In this document: positions 36,465 through 44,953 of the stretch, in pieces
Numbering within the stretch: position 1 is the stretch's first letter
Layout of the letters: each line of letters opens with the position of its first letter
NCBI GenBank assembly: GCA_002427045.1
Contig: DIPO01000066.1
Coordinates: 1 to 64,000 of the forward strand
Source: Firmicutes bacterium UBA5486
Lineage (GTDB): Bacteria; Bacillota; UBA4882; UBA10575
DNA: 64,000 bases
Reading direction: 5' to 3'
The notes under the pieces: generated by a model
What the model saw: only the letters and a program-made list of their open reading frames with translations
Databases searched by the model: none
Told to the model about the DNA's origin: nothing
Position numbers and translations under genes: made by a program

Positions 36465-37217
36465 TTAATTTTTTAATAGTTTTTTATATTTTTCACCAAT
36501 TTCTGACCGCGGCTCGGTAAATATTTTTTCTGGTGTACCTTCTTCTACAATATTACCATGATCAAGGAGAATAATCCGATCGGCAGCCCGGCGGGCAAAA
36601 CCAACTTCATGGGTTACAACTAACATTGTCGTCTCTTTTTCCCTAACCAAATCCTCCATTATATCAAGAACCTCTCCAACCAAAATCGGATCAAGAGCAG
36701 CTGTTGGTTCATCCCACAGCATCAACCGGGGTTTAAGGACTAAGGCTCTAGCTATTCCTACTCTTTGTTGTTCCCCACCACTAAGTTCGGCTGGGTAACT
36801 TGAAACTCTCTCTGCCATTCCCACTCGTGACAAAGCTGTAATGCCCTTCTCTTCAGCCTCATCCTTAGATAAACCATAAACTCTTAGGGCAAAGGTAACA
36901 TTCTCCAGAACATTTAACCGTCGGATCAAGTTAAATTGTTGAAATACAAACCCAATTTTCTTCCTCATCTCAGCCAATTTAGCCATAGAGATACCGGTTA
37001 CGTCCACACCATCGAAGAAAATCCGACCTTCATCCGGTTCAGTTAAGCGATTTATACACCTTACCAGTGTAGATTTCCCACATCCACTAGGCCCCATAAT
37101 AATTATCGTCTCTCCGGCATAAAGATTAAGGTTAATTTTATTCAAAACCATCCTGCGGTGATATCTTTTTCCCAATCCTTCGATTTTTAGTAAAGGTTCT
37201 CTTTTTTCTGTATTCAC
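36465..37217 (-). CDS. ABC transporter ATPase, GlnQ-like, coupled to a large permease
   Basis: A 250-aa ATPase. Motifs: Walker A IIIMGPSGCGKSTLVRCINR, Q-loop FVFQQFNLIRRLNVLENV, signature LSGGEQQRVGIARAL, Walker B LMLWDEPTAALDP, H-loop VVTHEVGFARRAADRI and GNIVEEGTPEKIF. The sequence resembles polar amino-acid ATPases (GlnQ/ArtP group, with their RCINRL), yet no amino-acid permease or binding protein is nearby. Its ATG overlaps the stop of the 829-aa permease by 4 bp (ATGA), so the two are translated together. A 78-bp gap leads to lpxC. I infer an envelope lipid or glycan role from location only. Confidence 0.9.
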   Translation of the reverse strand: MNTEKREPLLKIEGLGKRYHRRMVLNKINLNLYAGETIIIMGPSGCGKSTLVRCINRLTEPDEGRIFFDGVDVTGISMAKLAEMRKKIGFVFQQFNLIRRLNVLENVTFALRVYGLSKDEAEEKGITALSRVGMAERVSSYPAELSGGEQQRVGIARALVLKPRLMLWDEPTAALDPILVGEVLDIMEDLVREKETTMLVVTHEVGFARRAADRIILLDHGNIVEEGTPEKIFTEPRSEIGEKYKKLLKN

Positions 37218-39688
37218 TTTATCACCATCTTCCGCCTGTTAAGAAGCTGCATCAATCCGGGGCGGCCTGCTGGGATCAGAATCTCCCTCATCACCGTAGT
37301 AAAAGAAAAACCCATAGCATATCCAGCCATAACCTCATCCATATTTAACTGGTGAAATTTCTCTACTACCTGGTAGAATATTATTCCTAAGAAGCCACCG
37401 GCTAAGAAAAAATGGAAATCTGATAAATATGGGATCTGTGCCCCGGAAAGCTTAATCGTCGCCCATAACCAAATAGCACCTATCGCAGCTGAATATAACC
37501 AGGGAAAGACCTTCCGGCAAATCTTAATCCCTATACCTTTTCTCTGTTTTAGACTCGCATCTTCCAGTGGAGCAATCAAGTCTAAATGATGGAGCATTGC
37601 CAGTACAGGCGCTTGATCGAAAAGAAAGGCCATAATCCCTAAAATTATTACAGTAAGGGCCGCAATTACCCCTCTTACCTCCTGAAGAAGCCTTGATAAT
37701 TCATTCCTAACATCAGTTTGAATAGTTCCGGGAGGTAAAGACTGAATCCTTACTTCATCAGAATCAAAGAAACTTTTGATCAGTTTGGTAACTTCTTTCT
37801 TACTATATCCGGCATTGAGAAAAAGCTGTAATTTCTCTCCAGATGCCACTTCTCCCCCTAAATAATTATCAAGCAAAGTAATGGTTTTCCCGATCTCTTC
37901 ATCCTGCAATTTAGGTAGTGAAGACTGAACCACTTTTAGTTCATCAATAATCATCGTCAAATTAGTCCCTTCCAATGCCCCAAAACCTGATTCCAGCGGG
38001 GTTAATCCTTGACGCAAGCCGGAAAGATCTAATTCCTCTAATTCTTTTAGACTCTCAGCATTCATTCCGATTAGTTCAGCAATTCCCTCTAAAGAGCCAT
38101 CTTCTCCCCCGCTTGTTCTATAAACCTTATTAAGTTGTTCTGCAAGATTAGCCGTTCCCTGCTTCCACCGTAATAAAACCTCAACCAATGGGTTAAATCG
38201 GTTAATAAAATCATCAAGGCTCTTAGCTTTACTTCTTAAGTCTTCAATCAGCCCGGTGATTCCCTGGCCTAGAGAAGTAATCCGCTCCCCAAGGTCACCA
38301 TAATACCCTGAGTTTTTAAGCGCCAGCCCCATTTGGGTAAAAGTCTGAACCCCTTCTAAACCATCTATGGCTTTATCTAGTTGATTCTCCGCCCACCGTA
38401 AACGGGCCAAATTATCCGCCATATTTTGAAGTTCAGTTCCGGTACCTTCCAGTAAAGTAGAGAGCCTTCTAATTTTCTGTAAATCCGGGGTTCCGGTTCC
38501 CAGCCCATTAATACTTTGGAGTGCAGCCTGAATGGTCTCTGCAGCAGCAAGCACTTGTCCAGCCTGTGAAGGGAGATCCTGAATACTATTCACTTGCTCC
38601 AGAAGTTTAATTGATTCATCCAACACTTTTACTAATCGTTCTTTCGGACTATCTGTAATAATACTGGCAACTATATCTCCAGTTTTATTATCTTCTACTA
38701 CTAAACGGGCTGAAGGATCAGAGATCAGACTGGAATCTCCCTGGACAATTAGGCCCTCCATTCTCCCTTCTTGTTCCGCAGAAGTAATTTTAACCAATAC
38801 ATCCTCAGTTTTAACCGGTTCTCCTTTTTTCAAAGGCTGAGCTTCGTTACTTCCTAAAGCCAATACATCACCGGGATTAAGCACTATACCCGATATAGGG
38901 ATAATAAAAACCTGACCGGCATATGAAAGAAGAAACTTTTTCATTTCTGCCATGGTCATTAATAGAGCCTGCCGCTCATCAGAACTTTCTCCGGATGTAA
39001 CATCACGAATAAAAGTAACTCCTCCCTTACCCGCCAGTAAACTGCTGAGAATTTTCCCGGCCTCGATTGCATTTTCTACATTATACTCAGAAGGAAACCT
39101 AACCTCCAAAAGGCGATAGCTTGCTAAAATACCCTCAAGCTCTTTTTTTACTTTTTTAATTTCTGCTCTTTGGTCTAGAATAATAGCAATACTTGAGCCA
39201 TCTTGGAAGGCAAAACTAACATCAGGTATCTTTTCTACTTCCCTGATAAAAAGGTCCATTACACTTCGGGGAATCCCGGAAATGGTAAGTCGTGGTTCGG
39301 TCATTAAACTAAAACTACTACTCCCTGGGACATCCCGGAAATAATAATTTAAATTTGTAAATACCCTTTTAGTACGATACTTTGTCGGTAACCCAATAAA
39401 GACTGTTGTTTTCCCGGCAATACTTATACCGGTTTTTAGAACAGCTCCAGGTAACTTCTCCTGGATAATCTGTTTAAACCGTGAAAGTGCAACCCCTTTT
39501 AAATCATTACGAACCTGAAAAAACAGATCATATTCCCCAACATCACCCATTAAGCCAGCTATCGTCTGAGTAAAATAGCGATCAGCTAACAACCCAGCAC
39601 CAGCTGCCAATATTGATGACAGAAAGATACTAAGTAAAACCCAGATTATTAGATCCTTAATAAACTTTTCGCGGAAAATACTTAACAT
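37214..39688 (-). CDS. Large ABC-type permease with extended exocytoplasmic domain, unknown substrate
   Basis: The ATG at 39688 (GGAGGAG upstream) gives 824 aa. Layout: one N-terminal membrane helix (about residues 10-30), about 620 residues outside the membrane, then four hydrophobic segments at about 675-700, 730-755, 765-785 and 795-815. The outer part has a globular N-half with two related-looking segments and a helical C-half with several coiled-coil stretches (LLEQVNSIQDLPSQAGQVLA; LRSKAKSLDDFINRFNPLVE). The topology recalls the MacB/LolC/FtsX type, but I see no clear FtsX-domain signature. It is translationally coupled to a GlnQ-like ATPase and heads the lpx gene set. I do not recognise the family; a lipid, lipoprotein or glycan transporter is a hypothesis. 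Confidence 0.75.
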   Translation of the reverse strand: MLSIFREKFIKDLIIWVLLSIFLSSILAAGAGLLADRYFTQTIAGLMGDVGEYDLFFQVRNDLKGVALSRFKQIIQEKLPGAVLKTGISIAGKTTVFIGLPTKYRTKRVFTNLNYYFRDVPGSSSFSLMTEPRLTISGIPRSVMDLFIREVEKIPDVSFAFQDGSSIAIILDQRAEIKKVKKELEGILASYRLLEVRFPSEYNVENAIEAGKILSSLLAGKGGVTFIRDVTSGESSDERQALLMTMAEMKKFLLSYAGQVFIIPISGIVLNPGDVLALGSNEAQPLKKGEPVKTEDVLVKITSAEQEGRMEGLIVQGDSSLISDPSARLVVEDNKTGDIVASIITDSPKERLVKVLDESIKLLEQVNSIQDLPSQAGQVLAAAETIQAALQSINGLGTGTPDLQKIRRLSTLLEGTGTELQNMADNLARLRWAENQLDKAIDGLEGVQTFTQMGLALKNSGYYGDLGERITSLGQGITGLIEDLRSKAKSLDDFINRFNPLVEVLLRWKQGTANLAEQLNKVYRTSGGEDGSLEGIAELIGMNAESLKELEELDLSGLRQGLTPLESGFGALEGTNLTMIIDELKVVQSSLPKLQDEEIGKTITLLDNYLGGEVASGEKLQLFLNAGYSKKEVTKLIKSFFDSDEVRIQSLPPGTIQTDVRNELSRLLQEVRGVIAALTVIILGIMAFLFDQAPVLAMLHHLDLIAPLEDASLKQRKGIGIKICRKVFPWLYSAAIGAIWLWATIKLSGAQIPYLSDFHFFLAGGFLGIIFYQVVEKFHQLNMDEVMAGYAMGFSFTTVMREILIPAGRPGLMQLLNRRKMVIK

Positions 39689-39710
39689 AATATTCTCCTC
39701 CATGTTTACG

Positions 39711-39719
39711 ATTATAACA
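39711..39719 (-). promoter_or_regulatory. Extended -10 promoter upstream of the permease-lpx operon
   Basis: On the minus strand TGTTATAAT gives a consensus -10 box with the TGn extension; the -35 area (CTTCTA, 17 bp upstream) is weak, as is common with extended -10 sites. Transcription would begin about 15 bp before the ribosome site of the permease gene. The remaining 39720-39985 is AT-rich. It holds a short palindrome (AGCCCTAGTAGGGCT, 39793-39807) and a copy of ATTATGCAATTCCTTA (39901-39916) seen in the small element family. Confidence 0.6.
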
Positions 39720-39985
39720 TATCATCCGCTACATAGAAGACGGTAATTACTGTTTATCAAGGTAGATAAAACAAGCTTTAAAAAAATAATTAGCCCTAGT
39801 AGGGCTCTGTTAAACTTAATTTTATATTTAGTAATATAAATTATTAATTAAAATTTATTTACCAATATTTATAGTGAATGGTTACATCTTAAATCAACCA
39901 ATTATGCAATTCCTTAGTATTACGAAAAGGATATCTTTCGGATAAATAGAATAACAGAAGAATAAGTTTAATAGGAGGTCCCCAA

Positions 39986-41131
39986 ATGGAGAATAACAAC
40001 CGAATAGAAAGATTTACTGGGTTTACGCTAGGAATTAATCCCCTTTTTACTCTACTTGCCACCATTTACTTAAGTATTTTTAAAACCCGAGGTCTTTTTA
40101 AAAAAATTAAAACCGACAGCATTAATTTGTATTTTTGGTTACTACTGGCTATATCTGGGGTAATAAGCATTATTTATGCAATAAATAAGACTACTGCTAT
40201 CTCTTGTTTTTTTATCCCTTTCCTTTTTATTTGGCTATATATACTTGGAAGATGGATTATTAAAGATCCCGCTTGCTTTATACAAGATCTAATCAGAGGA
40301 GTAACCGTACTATCTTTAATTACTGTTATTGCTAAGCTTTTTAATTTAAATTGGTCTTTAGGTAATTTTAAGCTCTTGTCAAGGTTTGGCAAAGGTGGGC
40401 GAGGGGAAATTCTATATATTGCTGATAACGGCCTGGGAATACTTTTTCAAACAGGCGTAGTCGGCGCAATTGGTAGTTTGATTATCTATTGGAAAGAAAA
40501 ACTTTATATCAAAGAGAATATCATTGCCTTTTTTCTTTGTACCTGTGGTTTAGTTATTTCTGGTTCAAGAGGTGCTATGGTTGGTTCATTAATTGCTATA
40601 GTATTTCTTGTGATAAAAAACGGTTTCTACCCAATCTTAGGAGCAGGGTTAGTGTCAACTATTCTTTGTTTATTTTCTAAGGAACGCTTTATTTCCGCTT
40701 TTAGGCTCCAGGACCATATGACAAGAATTCGAATCTGGAAAAGCTCCTTAAATATTATTAAAGATTACCCGTTTTTCGGAGTTGGCCCTGGAAATTTCGG
40801 AGCTATCTACGAGAAATATAAACCAGAAATATTTAAAGCAAATAACTATAATGTCTCATGCGCACATAGTAATTATTTGAATATCTTTATCGGTTGGGGT
40901 ATCATCGGTGGCTTGCTTTTCTGGGGTTGGCAGTTATTCATATTAATCAGAGCAGCTATTAAAGGTTTAACTCCTCTACAGAGAGTTATTATTGCTATTT
41001 TAATCTCCTTTTATGTTCATATTGCAATAAATGACTTATTTGCTGCTTATTCCGGATTTCTCTTAGGTTTAATTGATCATCAGTCATTTAAAAAAAGTGC
41101 CCAATTAAAAAATACTGAACAATCAGTATAG
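39986..41131 (+). CDS. O-antigen ligase/polymerase-like membrane protein (Wzy_C family)
   Basis: A 381-aa membrane protein with about 11 hydrophobic helices. A central loop has GLVISGSRGAMVGSL, and a later outer loop has FGVGPGNFGAIYEKY, then CAHSNYLNIFIGWGIIGGLL, the His-containing motif of WaaL/Wzy O-antigen ligases and polymerases. These enzymes join O-antigen or other glycan to lipid A-core or polymerise repeat units at the outer face of the inner membrane. It is on the plus strand with AGGAGGT before the ATG, divergent from the permease-lpx operon. Ligase versus polymerase cannot be decided from sequence. Confidence 0.82.
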   Translation: MENNNRIERFTGFTLGINPLFTLLATIYLSIFKTRGLFKKIKTDSINLYFWLLLAISGVISIIYAINKTTAISCFFIPFLFIWLYILGRWIIKDPACFIQDLIRGVTVLSLITVIAKLFNLNWSLGNFKLLSRFGKGGRGEILYIADNGLGILFQTGVVGAIGSLIIYWKEKLYIKENIIAFFLCTCGLVISGSRGAMVGSLIAIVFLVIKNGFYPILGAGLVSTILCLFSKERFISAFRLQDHMTRIRIWKSSLNIIKDYPFFGVGPGNFGAIYEKYKPEIFKANNYNVSCAHSNYLNIFIGWGIIGGLLFWGWQLFILIRAAIKGLTPLQRVIIAILISFYVHIAINDLFAAYSGFLLGLIDHQSFKKSAQLKNTEQSV

Positions 41132-41140
41132 CTTTTTCTT

Positions 41141-41255
41141 AGTAGTCCCCCTACCCTAGCTTTGCAAGGGTATCTAAAAGGATAAATGAGAACTTTCATC
41201 TATAGCTTACAAAGGCTGTCATTCGTATAAGTAGCCTGCGACGATTTTCTAGATG
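41141..41255 (-). repeat. Intergenic repeat module (inverted relative of 57317-57427)
   Basis: Read on the minus strand it contains GAATGACAGCCTTTGTAAG, CTATAGATGAAAGTTC and ATCCTTTT. It then has a hairpin TACCCTTGC...GCTAGGGTA (with a mismatch) and a final GACTACTA. The same order occurs at 57335-57427, where the hairpin is CCCCAGC/GCTGGGG. It also carries CTAGAAAAT at its other end. No ORF. Confidence 0.7.
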
Positions 41256-41272
41256 TATTTTTATTTTAATAA

Positions 41273-41309
41273 AGTAGAATAACTCAGGATTTTCCTGAAT
41301 TATTCTACT
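41273..41309. terminator. Bidirectional terminator between convergent genes
   Basis: AGTAGAATAACTCAGGA and CCTGAATTATTCTACT pair with one mismatch around TTTT. The stem overlaps the stop codon of the minus-strand LpxB-like gene. It separates it from the plus-strand ligase-like gene that ends at 41131. T-runs are limited. Confidence 0.65.
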
Positions 41310-42594
41310 AAGGCCTCGGTTTCACATAGTATTCAGTTATTACCTCCTGTAGTAAGTCCGTTAAACGCTGGGCTGCTCCTGATTCACCCACTGTCTCCCG
41401 AAGACACTTGGAAATATTAAGAAGTCTAGCTCGATTTTTTAGCATATCAATAGCAACCTTCGCTACTTCATCCGGAGAAAGTCCACCAATTAATTCCGGA
41501 GTAATTAATTTCCCAGCTAATCGATTCGGCCAGGCCGTAAACTTTATCTTCGCTTGAACTTTGGGAAGCAATCTTCTCTTTAGTTCCTTTCCTAAAACTG
41601 GGATCCTTCCAATTATACCTGCAATACCCTCAAGTGGAATCTCCTCCGGATGATTCAATGGTACAGTTACAATCATCGGTACCCCCATAAAAGATAGTTC
41701 AATAGTATTGGTTCCCGGGATGGTAAGGGCCAAGTCTGCCCAGTTCATTAAGTCATACTGGTGTCCACGGAAACAGGGGATGTTAACACCGGAACTAGTT
41801 TTAATCTGACCAAGAGATTGCCATTCCAAAGAAGTTCTTTTGTCTTCTCCAGGAATATAAACAGCAGATAGTCCCCATGCTTTCGCTATAGAACCGGAGA
41901 TCGCTTCAATTAATTGATGTTTAGATACAAAAGGCGAGATACTGACTGCTGGAATCAGATCTGGCATCTGACTCTTAATTATTTCCGCTGCTTTTAGAAA
42001 AAAAACCAACATGTAATGGAAATGAGCAGGACGGCTTCCCGGCATTAGTAAGAGCCCCGGACTTGTCTGGTTTCCTAGTACCTGCTTCATCTTTTCTTTA
42101 CTAAAGCTAGGCTTAACAGCATCTAACATCAGATTTCCAATCACCCGGGTCTTCTTTTTTATCGAATCTTTTTTAATCTTCTCAGCCATATAGTGATAAG
42201 GTACAGCAAACCTTGCGAAAGATTTTTCCCAATTTACCAATCCTTCTGTATAAGCTACCGCCGGGTAATGGAGTCGCTTTCCTAAAAGAGCAGCATAGGT
42301 AAGATCCCCGCCTAAAAAAAGTACAATCCCGCACTCCGAAGGGTAGAACCCTTTTGGTAGTTTTCCCGTCAGAGTATATCGAATAGTCTCTTTAGCTCCT
42401 ATTACCTTATCAACCTGAGGAATTGCCTTAACAACCTCGGCTTCAGCTCCACTGGCAAATGGACAGGGTGGAATAAAAACCGTAATCCTGCTTTCCCAAG
42501 GTAGATGCTCTAGTGCAACTGAAACTGGTTTAAGCCAACCCGAGACTTCTCCCGGGCTGTTAACCGTAATTACAACATCTAAAGGTTCTTTCAT
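41308..42594 (-). CDS. LpxB-fold glycosyltransferase-like protein (paralogue 1)
   Basis: From ATG 42594 (GGTGG upstream) the protein is 428 aa. It shows LDVVITVNSPGEVSGWLKPV at the start (LpxB-like proteins open with a G-E-x-SG loop) and VIGNLMLDAVKP mid-protein. Later come LLLMPGSRPAHF, the classic LLPGSR-type nucleotide-sugar site of LpxB, and ADLALTIPGTNTIELSFMGVPMIV, matching LpxB's SGTA.LE...PMVV. It differs from canonical LpxB in length and N-terminus and may act on a different lipid-linked sugar. The divergent GT2 gene is 218 bp away. Real lipid A disaccharide synthase activity is possible but unproven. Confidence 0.78.
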   Translation of the reverse strand: MKEPLDVVITVNSPGEVSGWLKPVSVALEHLPWESRITVFIPPCPFASGAEAEVVKAIPQVDKVIGAKETIRYTLTGKLPKGFYPSECGIVLFLGGDLTYAALLGKRLHYPAVAYTEGLVNWEKSFARFAVPYHYMAEKIKKDSIKKKTRVIGNLMLDAVKPSFSKEKMKQVLGNQTSPGLLLMPGSRPAHFHYMLVFFLKAAEIIKSQMPDLIPAVSISPFVSKHQLIEAISGSIAKAWGLSAVYIPGEDKRTSLEWQSLGQIKTSSGVNIPCFRGHQYDLMNWADLALTIPGTNTIELSFMGVPMIVTVPLNHPEEIPLEGIAGIIGRIPVLGKELKRRLLPKVQAKIKFTAWPNRLAGKLITPELIGGLSPDEVAKVAIDMLKNRARLLNISKCLRETVGESGAAQRLTDLLQEVITEYYVKPRP

Positions 42595-42812
42595 ATTAAA
42601 TACCACCAATACATTAGTTTAATTCTAAGATTCTTTAAACATTTAATTATTTCCTTTATAGTTATGAATCGTTATTTTTAAACTTAAAAAATCCTCTAAT
42701 TTTACATACTCCATAAAATCTTCATTTTTGTCTATAGTAGCAAGGATTGACGACCAGAGGATGGAGATGTTATATTTATAGTAGCACCTAGAATGAAAAA
42801 GGAGCTGTTTTA

Positions 42813-43715
42813 GTGAAACCAGAAGCTAGTGTAGTAATCCCTGCCTACAATTCCCAAGATATTCTCCCTCATTGCTTAAACTCTTTGATTGAACAAACTG
42901 CAAACCCTACTACTTACGAAATCATAGTAATAGATGATGGTTCAACAGATCATACCCCAGAAATTGTGAAGGATTATATTAATAAGGCTCCTTGTATACT
43001 TCGTTACATTAGACTAGAACGTTCAGGACGATCCAGAGCCCGTAATACTGGAGTTATGGCTGCTAAAGGAAGACTTATCATCTTTCTAGATAGTGATATG
43101 ATCGTACGGAAAGAATTTGTAGAAAGCCATCTTACCGCCCATAATCATCCAGGTTTAATCGTTAATGGTTCAGTTATTAATACGGAAAAGCCAGCTGATC
43201 CTAACCAAAAATCAAAGCGAGTAAATGATCTATCTAGAGCTTTTTTTGCCACTGGAAATGTATCTGTTGAGCGGGACAAAATAATTGAAGCCGGCCTTTT
43301 CGATGAAGATTTTATCGAATACGGATGGGAAGATCTAGAGCTTGGGCAACGTTTAAGGCGGCTTGGTTTAAAAAGAATCAAAAGCCTAACCGCCTGGAGT
43401 TACCATGTTCAAGCTCCGATCACCTCCGAAAAAGTACCGGGAATACTAAGAAAAGAAAAAGAACGAGGACATACAGCCGTCTTATTTTACCGTAAAGACC
43501 CTTCTTTTAGAGTTAAAATGACGACTTTAATCTCCCCCATCTTCTTTCTCTGGGTTAAAATTCTTACTCCTTTTCGCTGGCCAGAACGTCCAGGTACTAT
43601 TCGATTACTGAATTTCCTAGAAAAAAACAGATGCAAGTTTACCTTTAACCTCATTCTTGCTATTATGCAAAGTCATGCTTATGTTGATGGTATTAAGGAA
43701 GCACTTGTTGAATAG
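42813..43715 (+). CDS. Family 2 glycosyltransferase
   Basis: A 300-aa GT-A enzyme with ASVVIPAYNSQDILPHCLNS at the start, IIVIDDGSTDHTPEIV (nucleotide-sugar site), ARNTGVMAAKGRLIIFLDSD with a DSD metal motif, and DFIEYGWEDLELGQRLRRLG, an E-D-x-E-L type acceptor or base site. These are the standard motifs of inverting GT2 glycosyltransferases. A C-terminal hydrophobic stretch near residue 238 (LISPIFFLWVKIL) suggests membrane association. It starts with GTG and has AAGGAG upstream. Neighbours imply a role in surface glycan or LPS core assembly; donor and acceptor are unknown. Confidence 0.9.
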   Translation: MKPEASVVIPAYNSQDILPHCLNSLIEQTANPTTYEIIVIDDGSTDHTPEIVKDYINKAPCILRYIRLERSGRSRARNTGVMAAKGRLIIFLDSDMIVRKEFVESHLTAHNHPGLIVNGSVINTEKPADPNQKSKRVNDLSRAFFATGNVSVERDKIIEAGLFDEDFIEYGWEDLELGQRLRRLGLKRIKSLTAWSYHVQAPITSEKVPGILRKEKERGHTAVLFYRKDPSFRVKMTTLISPIFFLWVKILTPFRWPERPGTIRLLNFLEKNRCKFTFNLILAIMQSHAYVDGIKEALVE

Positions 43716-43719
43716 CCCG

Positions 43720-44940
43720 TTATCCCCGTTGATCAAAATACTCTTTTATCTGCAGGGCAATTCTTCGAGCTCCACCCGGTTCTCCCATTCGCTCCCGGCC
43801 AATCGCCCCCATCTTCTCCTTTATTGAAGCATCTGTAAGAATCCTTAAAATTTCTCCGGCAGTTACAGATGGTTCCCTCTCCACTAAACTTATAGAATCC
43901 CCTAATAATCTTTTTTGTATTTTTACAAATTTCTCAGAGAATTGCGGCCCTCTTCCAGGGAAAGTCACCACGGGCTTACCTAAACCTACAGCTTGCTCAT
44001 TACCGGTTCCGGCAAGTCCAATCACCAGATCACTAGCAGCTAGGATATCGGCAAACCTCCCTTTAACCACAGTGATACAAAAACTCTGCTCCTGATCCGG
44101 GGAACAAAGGTGCCCAACTATGCCATTAGTAGCTTCTTCAGCAGTAATCTTTCTACTTGTCCATCCGCTAGGACCTAACTTCTCTCTGATTTCCGAAAAA
44201 TCCAGTCCACCAGCTAAAGCTACTAAATAACGGCGGGATTTATTAATACCTTTATTACGAACTAAATTTTCAAAAGCTACTAACGACTCAGATAGATCCT
44301 TCATATTTTCATAAGCTTCAAAACGGCTTCCCGGAAGTAAGGAGATCACCCACCCGTCCTGCATACTGAAATACTCCGGATCTTTATAATATAAGCAATC
44401 CATCATCAAATTCCCGGCAAAGATGGCTGGTAATCCATGACTAGCTAGTGATTTTCCGGTAATAGCATCCCGAGGAAATATCTTTTGACAGAAGCGGCGC
44501 ATTAGACCTATCTCGATCTTCCAATGAGGAGAAATATAATCAGATTTAGCTGTCGGAAGAAAAAAGAGCGGTTTTCGAAGAAAAAAACCAGCCAATATTA
44601 TTAGATATACGTCACCAACACATACCGCCAAGTCAATACTTTCCCTCACCTTTTTTAAATTCCGGATCTGTCTACCAGTTAATCCCAGAAGGCCTCCCCT
44701 TATATCCATCATTAAATTCCGGAAACTATTCCGAGAAAATCCCCCACTAGGAAGATCTTCTCCCTCCATAAGTATGGAAATCCCTTTATCTGTATATGCT
44801 TGGCCTGCTCCAACAATCGGCAAAGCAATAATCTCCATTTCTGGCACAGTTTCCGCTAATTGTCCACCTAAAACTGCAGAAATCTGGTCTTCTCCATGTC
44901 CATTGCTGATTAAAAGAATCCGGTTACGTTTCACTCTCAT
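43720..44940 (-). CDS. Lipid-A-disaccharide synthase-related protein (LpxB paralogue 2)
   Basis: A protein of about 406 aa matching the 'lipid-A-disaccharide synthase-related' group otherwise seen in cyanobacteria. It opens ILLISNGHGEDQISAVLGGQ and shows VCVGDVYLIILAGFFLRKPL, FAGNLMMDCL, VISLLPGSRFEAYEN (LPGSR site) and DLVIGLAGTGNEQAVGLGKP followed by VVTFPGRGPQFS. The latter group is generally distinct from true LpxB. The preferred ATG at 44940 has AAGGTG upstream. It follows msbA by 13 bp, in the same transcript. Together with paralogue 1 it gives this genome two divergent LpxB-fold enzymes within 3.7 kb. Confidence 0.85.
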   Translation of the reverse strand: MRVKRNRILLISNGHGEDQISAVLGGQLAETVPEMEIIALPIVGAGQAYTDKGISILMEGEDLPSGGFSRNSFRNLMMDIRGGLLGLTGRQIRNLKKVRESIDLAVCVGDVYLIILAGFFLRKPLFFLPTAKSDYISPHWKIEIGLMRRFCQKIFPRDAITGKSLASHGLPAIFAGNLMMDCLYYKDPEYFSMQDGWVISLLPGSRFEAYENMKDLSESLVAFENLVRNKGINKSRRYLVALAGGLDFSEIREKLGPSGWTSRKITAEEATNGIVGHLCSPDQEQSFCITVVKGRFADILAASDLVIGLAGTGNEQAVGLGKPVVTFPGRGPQFSEKFVKIQKRLLGDSISLVEREPSVTAGEILRILTDASIKEKMGAIGRERMGEPGGARRIALQIKEYFDQRG

Positions 44941-44953
44941 TTCACACACCTTA

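Noticed and set aside
39793..39807. Palindrome AGCCCTAGTAGGGCT considered as a terminator
   Set aside because: No gene on the minus strand ends just before it and the T-run is seven bases away; kept only as a note in the upstream region of the permease gene.
43145..43381. Minus-strand frame of 78 aa inside the GT2 gene
   Set aside because: Antisense to conserved glycosyltransferase motifs; composition matches a reverse-frame shadow.
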